A stretch of DNA of 64,000 nucleotides from Vibrio viridaestus (lineage in GTDB: Bacteria > Pseudomonadota > Gammaproteobacteria > Enterobacterales > Vibrionaceae), in the NCBI RefSeq assembly GCF_003856525.1, contig NZ_RJVQ01000002.1, positions 1 to 64,000 of the forward strand, given 5' to 3'. The position numbers and the translations under genes are program-made. The notes under the pieces were generated by a model that saw nothing but the letters and a program-made list of their open reading frames with translations, made no database searches and had not been told where the DNA came from. Shown here one piece after another: positions 9,401 through 16,707 of this stretch (positions within the stretch are counted from its first letter, which is position 1; each line of letters opens with the position of its first letter).

Positions 9401-10718
9401 ACCCCTCTTTTTTTAGTCTCTGGAGAATGTTCCAGAGACTAGCGGGGACATCTAAATTATCCGCTCCAATGTTGTGTCTTCCTGGTGGATGATTGTAATA
9501 AATCAGTGCAATTTTTTTGTCGCTGTTAGGCTTCGTTTGTAACGTATACCATTTGTTAATACGCTCAACAATCGTGTTAATTCCATCAATATTGTTACTG
9601 ATCGGTTGGATCTCTAGACCAGATTGGGGATCGATTGTCTTCTTACCAGCGAAAGCCACGATAAGAGGTTGGCTGGCACCTTGCATTTCTGGCATAGCGA
9701 CTTGGTAGTAAACTTTATCTACTGCGATACCATCAGATGACTGGAGCCATTGTTGATGAGTCCTATCGCGAAGCTTTATTCCTTTTATTATCGGTACATT
9801 CAACTCTTCTAGGATATGGGTCGCTTTTTCTCTTCCTTCTCCTCCACCGATAACAAAGTCTTGAAGCATGACTATGGCAGATAAATTCTGTTTAAACTCG
9901 CTTAGAGCTGATATTGCTTCCACGCTAGGATCGCCCCATGAAGCAAGTGCAACTAAACACTGGATATTGTTTACTGTGAGCTGCTTACAGAGCTGCTTAA
10001 AAACTTGAGAGTCACTGGGTCGGACTGATCCTGAGTGATCAATAAGAGCAACGATTGGCTGAGATGGGTTGAGCTTGGGGAGCGTCTCTGAGTAGTTGTC
10101 AGCAAACCACCATTGAAGTCTTGGATTCAGCTCCGGCTGTTGAATCTCAACGTGGTTATTGACTTGATGAGCCATCCACATAAGTAATTTGGCTGTATTT
10201 GAAACGCCTCCTGCTTGCCAATAGCTACGTGCATCTATCCATCCCGCTTGTTTAGGGTAGTTGAACAGGAGTTTGGCTTTCCATTTCATTAAATTATCGC
10301 TGGGTCTTGTCGCGGCTAAGTGACGCAGAACGTCATCACTCGTAAATAGTTGCGTTCCTGAGGATTGGCTGAGCTGTATCAAACGATGATCACTACTGAA
10401 TATCATGAGGTGATTTGGCTTTACTGTACGGATGTCGTTGGTCAGTTCGGCAACGATAGCCCCGAAAAGGCCAATACCAATCGTGTAATCAGCGTTCGCT
10501 AACAAGCTGTGTCTGTCATTAGCGGATAATGACAACCACTGATTGTCTGTTCTTGCTTGAATAGCGGTATTTTTGTGCTGATTTTTGAACTGTGCTATTG
10601 CCTCTGAGACCGTTTCTGCATTCCGTTGAGATATGATCAGTAGCAGATTGGGGGATGACAGTTTTGCATGGACTCCGATACTCCACATTATTACTATCAG
10701 CATACAAAAATAACGCAT
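6420..10718 (-). CDS. CobN/ChlH-family metallochelatase, signal-peptide and membrane-anchored form
   Basis: A 1432-residue protein of the CobN/BchH chelatase large-subunit family. The core signature is recognisable: HLGRHSTYEFLP near residue 665, then GIYPYIVDGVGEG..AKRR and HLTPP. Residues 1-18 look like a signal peptide (hydrophobic, ending VHA). Residues about 1400-1422 (NILFFALAFIMLVIVAFGF) are a membrane anchor with a basic tail, preceded by a Gln/Glu/Lys-rich linker. The bulk should therefore be periplasmic, unlike cytoplasmic ATP-dependent CobN. No CobS/CobT or BchI/BchD AAA partner is nearby; an ExbB/ExbD-like pair follows instead. A cobalamin riboswitch precedes it, and AAGGA lies 7 bases before the ATG. 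Insertion or removal of metal from a corrinoid or porphyrin is inferred; direction and substrate are unknown. Confidence 0.85.
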   Translation of the reverse strand: MRYFCMLIVIMWSIGVHAKLSSPNLLLIISQRNAETVSEAIAQFKNQHKNTAIQARTDNQWLSLSANDRHSLLANADYTIGIGLFGAIVAELTNDIRTVKPNHLMIFSSDHRLIQLSQSSGTQLFTSDDVLRHLAATRPSDNLMKWKAKLLFNYPKQAGWIDARSYWQAGGVSNTAKLLMWMAHQVNNHVEIQQPELNPRLQWWFADNYSETLPKLNPSQPIVALIDHSGSVRPSDSQVFKQLCKQLTVNNIQCLVALASWGDPSVEAISALSEFKQNLSAIVMLQDFVIGGGEGREKATHILEELNVPIIKGIKLRDRTHQQWLQSSDGIAVDKVYYQVAMPEMQGASQPLIVAFAGKKTIDPQSGLEIQPISNNIDGINTIVERINKWYTLQTKPNSDKKIALIYYNHPPGRHNIGADNLDVPASLWNILQRLKKEGYNVGKLPESQEALLDEIQDRAVNLPNDHHALKIMSPKITHVTQDDYNHYFSTLPSVIQKEMIEGPFGRLNEQMKSAVRSGSTHYAQQLLSNTMEEMFHLVEGVNHPARKRALELLGRLRQCYQSMIDKTDQLPCWTTAEKIITSLRTTGIEALGGWGEVPGNVMVMDTDILIPGIQFGNVFISPQPPRGWEINEELLHANLAFPPTHQYLAYYHFLRDEFKADAFVHLGRHSTYEFLPHRSVGLANDDYSRIIASDVPGIYPYIVDGVGEGIQAKRRGLAVMIDHLTPPLESTPLYDDLLQLRQLVESYEANHDSNNKALTQSLITQIRSKVDSLNLKEELTQSMSAELEVRGISFDEVDDAMLVHEIGHYLTNLQEQFMPYGLHIFGQPWHEKAINMMLSSMTPKGQQLSDQTKHNLISSPEQEMKALLNGLNGHFIAPGKGNDPIRSPESLPTGRNFYALDNSLIPSQIAWKLGKQMAEESRQANPIAADKREALILWASDVVRDEGVMIAFALDMLGLEPQWNSRGLVKSLKWQALTDGRKRRDFLFTTSGLFRDLYGQQMHLLDNAVLMALDASAKTIIQQYPALTELLNLSLKPLGKVRKDGEEPLEQNLVAAHWVSDARKQLASGFPINEVAQLSTLRIFGDAPGSYGAGVNRLVERSGAWQQRKELADVYMRRLGHGYSQSEFGVAAEDTFRHLLSNVDNTYFGRSSNLYGLIDNNDAFDYLGGLSLAVETLSGKAPNNYVIDHSNPDHVTTEKLGTALRQELRGRFLNPEWLKGLMQHGYAGARTMGSEFLEYLWGWQVTNPTLVGDWAWEEVKSVYLDDRYNLKLNQFLEQGNNAHVKANMLAIMLVAIYKDFWHADETTTQQIAKQFVDLVKKNGLPGSGHTTPEHPMMPWLEQHLSAEDWQYLSKLLEQEKRTPEHTQEVHSAKEITVKQQAKPAENEGKEQQTSQQTEPNILFFALAFIMLVIVAFGFYRSMTNHQRLKGK

Positions 10719-10799
10719 TTAAGATCCTTAAGGGTAACCGCCTCAAGGGAAACGTGACTGAAAACTGACTTCGCAAAATTGAAGAAAAAGGTAGGCGAA

Positions 10800-10935
10800 A
10801 CAGCGCCAGGTATTCCCGCCCGGTTTGTAGAATTTGAATATGTGCCGAGTATCTGACTCACGGTATTGTGCCGTTTACAGTTGCGGGTACAGTATCGGAA
10901 TTTCACCGATTTCCTCGGGAATAACTATTTTATTA
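10800..10935 (-). promoter_or_regulatory. Cobalamin riboswitch
   Basis: The minus strand carries the conserved B12-box elements in order: GAAATCGGTGAAATTCCGAT, ACTGTACCCGCAACTGTAA, then GAGTCAGATACTCGGC, and a closing GC-rich stem. It lies 80-215 bases before the CobN-like start. The ribosome site AAGGA downstream sits in CCCTTAAGG, which can fold on itself, so translational control is plausible. The boundaries are approximate. Confidence 0.92.
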
Positions 10936-10947
10936 ACTGAATCGTCA

Positions 10948-10976
10948 GTTATAGAAGTTTCAATAAAAACAGTCAA
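10948..10976 (-). promoter_or_regulatory. Promoter for riboswitch-CobN-like operon
   Basis: On the minus strand TTGACT (10976-10971), a 17-base spacer, then TATAAC (10953-10948). This is a near-consensus sigma-70 promoter immediately upstream of the riboswitch. Confidence 0.75.
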
Positions 10977-11124
10977 TGTATAATTATTATGATTTTCATT
11001 ACTTTCTTATATCGTAAACGCTTCTTTGCTTAATTCGTCTGAATTCATCAACAAGAAAGAAAATAGTCACTTGGCTGTCATGATTCCTGTTTAGCTTCTA
11101 TTCCAAGATAGAGGAGAAATGAGT

Positions 11125-11652
11125 ATGAGAGTCATGGAACCGATCGTTAGATTTGATCTGGCATTTTCATTGTTTTGTTTGCGGCATCGCTGCTACCAAA
11201 AAATTGCAGTAACTAGTAAATGGGTCTCGCGTTCAGGTGATGGTCACATCTATGCTTTATTAGGAGTAAGTGCTTACTTATTCGATGGTTCAAGAGGAAT
11301 GGAATTCCTCTATTCAGGGCTTGTGGCATTTGCAATTGAATTACCGGCTTATGTACTGCTGAAACGTTCCTTTCAGCGAAGACGGCCCCATGAGTTTTCA
11401 TCGCTGGTTACCGCTTTTATCACCCCTTCCGATCGCTTTAGTCTGCCATCAGGCCATACGACGGCCGCCTTTTTAATGGCTTCTCTCCTTAGTTTCTATT
11501 ATCCAACGCTATCTATGTTGTTTTTCTCATGGGCTAGCTGCGTCGGTTTGGCCAGGATTTTATTGGGAGTCCATTTTTTTACTGATGTAGCGATTGGCTG
11601 TGCGTTGGGCTTGATCTGTGCTCAGTGTGGTTTATTGCTTGTTGTGGGGTAA
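11125..11652 (+). CDS. PAP2-family membrane phosphatase
   Basis: A 175-residue membrane protein of the type-2 phosphatidic acid phosphatase superfamily. The three active-site motifs are present: KRSFQRRRP near residue 80, PSGHTTAA near 110, and RILLGVHFFTD near 150. Several hydrophobic segments surround them. The likely substrate is a lipid or polyprenyl phosphate. An ATG at 11119 is also in frame, but GAGGAG (11111-11116) is only 2 bases from it and 8 from 11125, so 11125 is preferred. It is followed after 5 bases by a glycosyltransferase gene, suggesting joint work on a lipid-linked sugar. The exact substrate cannot be read from sequence. Confidence 0.85.
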   Translation: MRVMEPIVRFDLAFSLFCLRHRCYQKIAVTSKWVSRSGDGHIYALLGVSAYLFDGSRGMEFLYSGLVAFAIELPAYVLLKRSFQRRRPHEFSSLVTAFITPSDRFSLPSGHTTAAFLMASLLSFYYPTLSMLFFSWASCVGLARILLGVHFFTDVAIGCALGLICAQCGLLLVVG

Positions 11653-11657
11653 AGTGA

Positions 11658-12704
11658 TTGAAAATTTTGTATGGCGTTCAAGGTACAGGTAACGGGCATA
11701 TAGCCAGGGCTCGGGCGATGAGTTTATCACTCAGATATCATGGAGTTGACGTTGACTTTTTTTTCTCTGGTCGGTCGCCTGAACGCTATTTTTCTATGGA
11801 GTGCTTTGGTCAATATCGAGCAAAAAGTGGCTTATCTTTTGTGTCTAGTGGTGGAAAAGTTGATTACGTAAAGACAGCGATGAAGAGTCGCTTTTGTCGT
11901 TTTTTACTGGATATTCATCAGCTTGATTTATCGAGTTATGATTTAGTTCTCAATGATTTTGAACCCATCTCGGCATGGGCTGCAAAACGTCAGAAAAAAC
12001 CATGTATTAGTATTAGCCATCAAAATGCATTTCGATATCAGGTACCCCTGAAAGGGGCGAGTTGGCTAGATCGAAAAATCATTACTAACTATGCGCCAGC
12101 AGACCATTATGTTGGGCTTCATTGGTATCACTTTGATCAGATGATTCTTCCTCCAATCGTTCATCATGCTCAGTATCGAAATGAAAATAAAGGGTTTGTT
12201 CTTGTTTATCTGCCTTTTGAAAATGTAGACGACATTTATGAGTTGCTCTTTCGCTTTTCAAATTATCAGTTCATTTGCTTCCATCCAGACATTAAGTCGA
12301 GTGAAATGCAAAATAATGTCCATTTTTATCCGCCTTGTCATGATGATTTTCAACGGTATCTGTATGCATGTTCTGGCGTTATCGCTAATGGAGGATTTGA
12401 ACTGCCGTCTGAAGCCATGTCTCTCGGTAAAAAGCTGTTGCTTAAACCGCTTTCTGGTCAATTTGAGCAACAGAGTAATGTTGCGACATTAGAAATGCTA
12501 GGGTTAGCGAGTACGATGGATAAGTTAGATCCTTCGGTTGTTCGGCATTGGTTAGACGAGCAATCGGGCGAGAAAGTTTCCTATCCGGATGTTGCAAATG
12601 CGATTACTGAATGGGTGTTATCAGGTCATTGGGATAATCATCAGCAACTCTGTGAGTCACTTTGGAAACAAGTCGACTTTCCTAGCTATGTTTCAATCAA
12701 CTGA
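11658..12704 (+). CDS. MJ1255/VC2487-type glycosyltransferase
   Basis: A 348-residue protein of the MJ1255/VC2487 family, a GT-B fold related to the MurG and UGT group. The N terminus ILYGVQGTGNGHIARARA is the diagnostic glycine-rich loop. The C-terminal nucleotide-sugar region ANGGFELPSEAMSLGKKLLLKPL is near residues 240-265. The start is a TTG at 11658, five bases after the PAP2 stop; no in-frame ATG is better placed, and translation is probably coupled. Acceptor and sugar are unknown. Confidence 0.85.
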   Translation: MKILYGVQGTGNGHIARARAMSLSLRYHGVDVDFFFSGRSPERYFSMECFGQYRAKSGLSFVSSGGKVDYVKTAMKSRFCRFLLDIHQLDLSSYDLVLNDFEPISAWAAKRQKKPCISISHQNAFRYQVPLKGASWLDRKIITNYAPADHYVGLHWYHFDQMILPPIVHHAQYRNENKGFVLVYLPFENVDDIYELLFRFSNYQFICFHPDIKSSEMQNNVHFYPPCHDDFQRYLYACSGVIANGGFELPSEAMSLGKKLLLKPLSGQFEQQSNVATLEMLGLASTMDKLDPSVVRHWLDEQSGEKVSYPDVANAITEWVLSGHWDNHQQLCESLWKQVDFPSYVSIN

Positions 12705-13064
12705 ATAAATAATATTTAATTGGCATATCTATTGATATTTGATTATTTGATGTGTGAATGTCGTAAGTTGCCACGGTTGATGAAGTATTTGTTGTGTGAA
12801 TTATTTTCTATTTAAACATAAAATCCAGCTTTTTATATTTTTTTATATTTTATCAATGTATTGATTTTTATGGTTTTATTTTTTAAATTTATAAAAAGTG
12901 ATGACTTTTTGTCAATCGAGTTGCTTATCACTGACTAATTGAAAGATAGTAGATTTCACTCGGGATATATCAAAGCAGTCAATATATCCCAGTTGAAAAT
13001 AACTACATTATTCAGATTGTGAATTTAATTTGTAATTCGCATATTCTAGTGAGGAGCATCTCGG
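12705..13064 (+). other. AT-rich intergenic region upstream of leuO
   Basis: About 360 bases with no credible gene, strongly AT-rich with long T and A runs, the composition expected of an H-NS-silenced promoter. It contains a perfect 9-bp inverted repeat, GGGATATAT (12962-12970) and ATATATCCC (12982-12990), with an 11-base spacer about 75 bases before leuO. This is a candidate LeuO or other LysR-type site. Confidence 0.5.
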
Positions 13065-14018
13065 ATGTTAGACAAAAATGAAGTCGCACAGTCGCTAAAT
13101 AGTCATCGTATGGAAAGCACACTAAGAAGTGTGGATCTTAACTTATTAACCGTATTTGATGCAGTTATGCAAGAACAGAATATTACTCGTGCAGCACATA
13201 ACCTGGGTATGTCTCAGCCAGCGGTAAGTAATGCCGTGGCACGTTTAAAAGTTATGTTTAATGATGAACTGTTTATGCGTCAAGGCCGAGGCATTCAACC
13301 TACTCAGCGTGCTCGTCAGTTGTTTGGTCCTGTGCGTCAAGCTTTGCAGCTTATACGTAATGAACTACCAAGTTCTATTTTCACTCCTGAGTCATCTACA
13401 CGAGCGTTCAACTTAGCGATTTGTAGTCCAAATGACTTACGATTTGCACCAAAAATCTTTTCAACACTGCACGAACAGGCTCCTCATGTGAAAATGCATC
13501 TAGAAGCCGAATTTGACAGCCATTTGATAGACCGTCTTCGCTATCAAGAAGTCGATTTTGTTATCGACTACGCTAAGTTTGATCAAGAAGGCTTTGCAAG
13601 TTCTGAGTTATTTATAGACGAGCTTGTGATTGTGGCTTCTAAAGTGCATCCCCGCATTCAAGGACAAATTACAGCTGAGCAGGTTGTCTCTGAAAGTCAT
13701 GCTATGCTCTCTCAGACATACGGCATAAGAAGCTTTAGTGAACAGGCTTATAGAGATATCGATTGCCATGCTCACTACGAAGGAACCAGTCTAAGTAATG
13801 TATTGTACGTGGTGAGTCAATCTGAACTTATCACAATTGCACCTCGTTGGTTAGTTGAAGGTTCGCCAAATCGTAACTCACTGCAAATCATCGAGTTACC
13901 ATATAAAAATAACTCTATCTCGGGTTATTTGAACTGGCATCGTTCGAGCGAAAAAGATAAAGGACATTGTTGGTTGAGAGATCAATTATTGACCATCTGT
14001 AGCGAGCTCGTTAAATAA
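13065..14018 (+). CDS. leuO: LysR-type transcriptional regulator LeuO
   Basis: A 317-residue LysR-family regulator. The winged-helix domain covers residues about 20-85, with the recognition segment NITRAAHNLGMSQPAVSNAVARL and a longer N-terminal arm, as in LeuO. The rest is the substrate-binding-like effector domain. Its place between leuABCD and ilvIH matches E. coli leuO. GAGGAG precedes the ATG by 10 bases. In enterobacteria LeuO antagonises H-NS at AT-rich promoters; the AT-rich upstream region fits the same behaviour. An intrinsic terminator follows. Confidence 0.92.
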   Translation: MLDKNEVAQSLNSHRMESTLRSVDLNLLTVFDAVMQEQNITRAAHNLGMSQPAVSNAVARLKVMFNDELFMRQGRGIQPTQRARQLFGPVRQALQLIRNELPSSIFTPESSTRAFNLAICSPNDLRFAPKIFSTLHEQAPHVKMHLEAEFDSHLIDRLRYQEVDFVIDYAKFDQEGFASSELFIDELVIVASKVHPRIQGQITAEQVVSESHAMLSQTYGIRSFSEQAYRDIDCHAHYEGTSLSNVLYVVSQSELITIAPRWLVEGSPNRNSLQIIELPYKNNSISGYLNWHRSSEKDKGHCWLRDQLLTICSELVK

Positions 14019-14037
14019 CGATTCAGACTCATTGTTT

Positions 14038-14064
14038 AAAGCAGGCTAAGAGCCTGCTTTTTTT
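14038..14064 (+). terminator. leuO terminator
   Basis: AGCAGGCT and AGCCTGCT arms with a 3-nt loop and a T8 run, 20 bases after the leuO stop. Confidence 0.9.
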
Positions 14065-14420
14065 GTTTTTAAAACCTTATTTATTTTAATGGTTTATCTT
14101 ATTTGGAAGAAAAATATAAAAATTTTTAACTTTATTAACTGTCTGTATCGAAATTTAAATCTGATTACTTTTTATTTTATGGAGTTAAGTTTTATTCAAT
14201 CCAATATTTACGAGATTACAGAGAAAATGTGATAAATGTTGCATTAGATTTATACTTAATATCGAGTTAAAGTCACATCCGAATTCCTTGGATTTACTGC
14301 CTTGGAATGCATAGCTGATGAAGTAACAACATTTCATTTAGGCTACGAATAAGCCCTAGACTATGAATCACCAAGCTCACTGGCTAACCATGCTTTTTGG
14401 GTATTTGGTAAGGAGACAAT
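14065..14420 (+). other. AT-rich ilvIH upstream region
   Basis: About 355 bases without a supportable gene. It is AT-rich in its first 200 bases, as expected of an Lrp/H-NS-responsive ilvIH promoter. I see no leader peptide rich in Leu, Val or Ile and no attenuator hairpin here. AAGGAG lies 8 bases before the ilvI ATG. Confidence 0.5.
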
Positions 14421-16142
14421 ATGGCAAAACTATCCGGTGCGGAGATGATTGTTCAATCTCTGATCGAAGAGGGTGTAGAGCAGATCTTTGGTTACCCAGG
14501 CGGCTCAGTCCTTGACATTTATGATGCACTTCATGCGAAGAGAGATGAAATCAAACATGTTCTCGTTCGTCATGAGCAAGCAGCAACACACATGGCCGAT
14601 GGCTATGCCCGAGCTACTGGTAAGCCAGGGGTTGTGACTGTTTGTTCTGGTCCTGGCGCAACTAATACCGTTACTGGTATTGCGACTGCGTACATGGATT
14701 CTATTCCAATGATTGTTATTTCGGGTAACGTTCCAACCAACCTGATTGGTAATGATGCTTTTCAGGAATGTGATATCGTTGGTGTATCTCGACCTATCGT
14801 TAAGCATAGCTTTCTAGTCAAGAAAGCAGAAGATATCCCTGAAACAATTAAAAAAGCGTTTTACATCGCGAGTACAGGACGACCTGGACCGGTTGTCATT
14901 GATGTACCAAAAGACGTGATGAATCCGCAAATCAAGTTTCCTTACGAATATCCTAAATCGATTAAAATGCGTTCTTATAACCCAACAACAACAGGTCATA
15001 AAGGACAAATTAAGAAAGCACTGTCAGCGTTATTAGAAGCGAAGAAACCAGTACTTTACATCGGTGGCGGTGCGATTATTTCTGGTGCGGATAAGCAAAT
15101 TCTCAAGTTATCAGAAACGTTGAATCTACCTGTTGTTAGTACTCTAATGGGACTAGGTGCTTTCCCAGGAACGCACAAGAACGCGCTAGGAATGCTCGGT
15201 ATGCACGGTGTGTATGAAGCTAATATGGCCATGCATAACGCCGATCTTATTTTTGGTATTGGTGTTCGTTTTGATGATAGAACAACGAACAATATTGAAA
15301 AGTACTGCCCAAATGCCAAAGTGATGCATATAGATATCGATCCTTCGTCAATATCGAAAAACGTTCGAGCGGACTTACCTATCGTTGGTTCAGCGGATAA
15401 AGTTCTCGATACGATGCTTCGCCTATTGGTGGAGCAAGGTGGAACTAATGACGCAAAAGCGTTGGATTCATGGTGGACGGACATCGAACAATGGCGAGAT
15501 CGCAACTGTCTTGCTTATGAGCAAGATTCAGAAACAATTAAACCTCAGCAGGTAATCGAAACTTTATACAAACTGACCAATGGTGATGCCTATGTAGCGT
15601 CAGATGTTGGTCAGCACCAGATGTTCGCTGCGTTGTATTACCCATTTAATAAGCCTCGTCGTTGGATTAACTCTGGTGGCCTGGGAACGATGGGATTTGG
15701 CCTTCCAGCTGGAATGGGTGTGAAGTTTGCCAAGCCTGAAGAAGAAGTGGTTGTCGTGACTGGTGACGGTAGTATTCAAATGAATATTCAAGAATTGTCT
15801 ACGGCACTTCAGTACAATATCCCAGTAAAAATTATTAATCTCAATAACCGTTTCCTTGGAATGGTTAAACAGTGGCAGGACATTATCTATCAAGGTCGCC
15901 ACTCAAACTCTTATATGAGTTCTGTACCTGATTTTGCAGCAATAGCTGAAGCTTACGGTCACGTTGGTATCCGTATTAATAAGCCTGAAGAACTTGAAGA
16001 TGGCTTGAAGAGAGCACTCGAGCAAAAAGATCGTTTGGTGTTTGTGGATATTAATGTTGATGAGACCGAGCATGTCTACCCTATGCAAATTAAAGGCGAG
16101 GGTATGGATAAAATGTGGCTAAGCAAAACGGAGAGAACCTAA
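14421..16142 (+). CDS. ilvI: Acetolactate synthase III large subunit IlvI
   Basis: Thiamine-diphosphate enzyme that makes acetolactate and acetohydroxybutyrate for valine, leucine and isoleucine synthesis. It is 573 residues, the usual length. The active-site Glu is in [17 protein letters not shown] near residue 50, and the ThDP motif [13 protein letters not shown]...NNRFLGMV is near residues 435-475. The FAD-binding middle domain lies between. The stop overlaps the ilvH start by one base (TAATG), giving tight coupling to its regulatory subunit. Isozyme III is assigned from the LeuO linkage and the small-subunit sequence. Confidence 0.96.
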   Translation: MAKLSGAEMIVQSLIEEGVEQIFGYPGGSVLDIYDALHAKRDEIKHVLVRHEQAATHMADGYARATGKPGVVTVCSGPGATNTVTGIATAYMDSIPMIVISGNVPTNLIGNDAFQECDIVGVSRPIVKHSFLVKKAEDIPETIKKAFYIASTGRPGPVVIDVPKDVMNPQIKFPYEYPKSIKMRSYNPTTTGHKGQIKKALSALLEAKKPVLYIGGGAIISGADKQILKLSETLNLPVVSTLMGLGAFPGTHKNALGMLGMHGVYEANMAMHNADLIFGIGVRFDDRTTNNIEKYCPNAKVMHIDIDPSSISKNVRADLPIVGSADKVLDTMLRLLVEQGGTNDAKALDSWWTDIEQWRDRNCLAYEQDSETIKPQQVIETLYKLTNGDAYVASDVGQHQMFAALYYPFNKPRRWINSGGLGTMGFGLPAGMGVKFAKPEEEVVVVTGDGSIQMNIQELSTALQYNIPVKIINLNNRFLGMVKQWQDIIYQGRHSNSYMSSVPDFAAIAEAYGHVGIRINKPEELEDGLKRALEQKDRLVFVDINVDETEHVYPMQIKGEGMDKMWLSKTERT

Positions 16143-16636
16143 TGAGACATATTATTTCACTATTATTAGAAAACCAGCCTGGTGCATTGTCTCGAGTTGT
16201 TGGTTTATTTTCTCAGCGTGGTTTCAACATTGAAACACTGAACGTCTCTCCGACAGAAGACTCAACGTTGTCTCGTCTGAATATTACGACTAAGACAGAT
16301 GAAATGCAGTTAGAGCAGATTCAGAAGCAGTTGCATAAGTTGATTGATGTGCTCAAAGTTCAGGAAGTATCTGAGTTCGATTATATTGAACGAGAATTGA
16401 TGCTTGTTAAAGTAAAAGCATCTGGTGCATTAAGAGCTGAAGTCCAACGTACGTCTGATATTTTCCGTGGACAGATAGTCGATATAACGGCGAATCAATA
16501 CACAGTTCAGATGACAGGTGATACTGCTAAGTTAGATGCATTCGTACAGGCAATGTCTGAAATAACCGAAGTTATTGAAGTAGCGAGAAGTGGTATTGTT
16601 GGTATTTCTCGTGGTGATCGTGGTTTAAAAGCTTAA
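16142..16636 (+). CDS. ilvH: Acetolactate synthase III regulatory subunit IlvH
   Basis: Valine-sensing small subunit of acetolactate synthase III. It is 164 residues, one more than E. coli IlvH. The N-terminal ACT domain begins [23 protein letters not shown], and the C-terminal small-subunit domain ends ISRGDRGLKA. The start is the ATG overlapping the ilvI stop. An in-frame ATG at 16115 would add nine non-family residues and is rejected. A terminator follows at 16678. Confidence 0.96.
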   Translation: MRHIISLLLENQPGALSRVVGLFSQRGFNIETLNVSPTEDSTLSRLNITTKTDEMQLEQIQKQLHKLIDVLKVQEVSEFDYIERELMLVKVKASGALRAEVQRTSDIFRGQIVDITANQYTVQMTGDTAKLDAFVQAMSEITEVIEVARSGIVGISRGDRGLKA

Positions 16637-16677
16637 CGCTTGCGATTGGTTCAACAAATTAAATGTAAATGATGAGG

Positions 16678-16707
16678 AAGCCAGAATTTGATTCTGGCTT
16701 TTTTTAT
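16678..16707 (+). terminator. ilvIH terminator
   Basis: AAGCCAGAAT and ATTCTGGCTT arms followed by a T run, 42 bases after ilvH. It lies just beyond the convergent mocR stop and may act weakly on both strands. Confidence 0.88.

Noticed and set aside
10697-10906. 69-codon minus-strand frame upstream of the CobN-like gene
   Set aside because: It runs through the cobalamin riboswitch and its codon pattern reflects the RNA structure, with no family similarity.
14363-14520. Possible leader frame starting MNHQAHWLTMLF before ilvI
   Set aside because: It is not rich in Leu, Val or Ile, has no attenuator behind it, and mostly overlaps ilvI out of frame.
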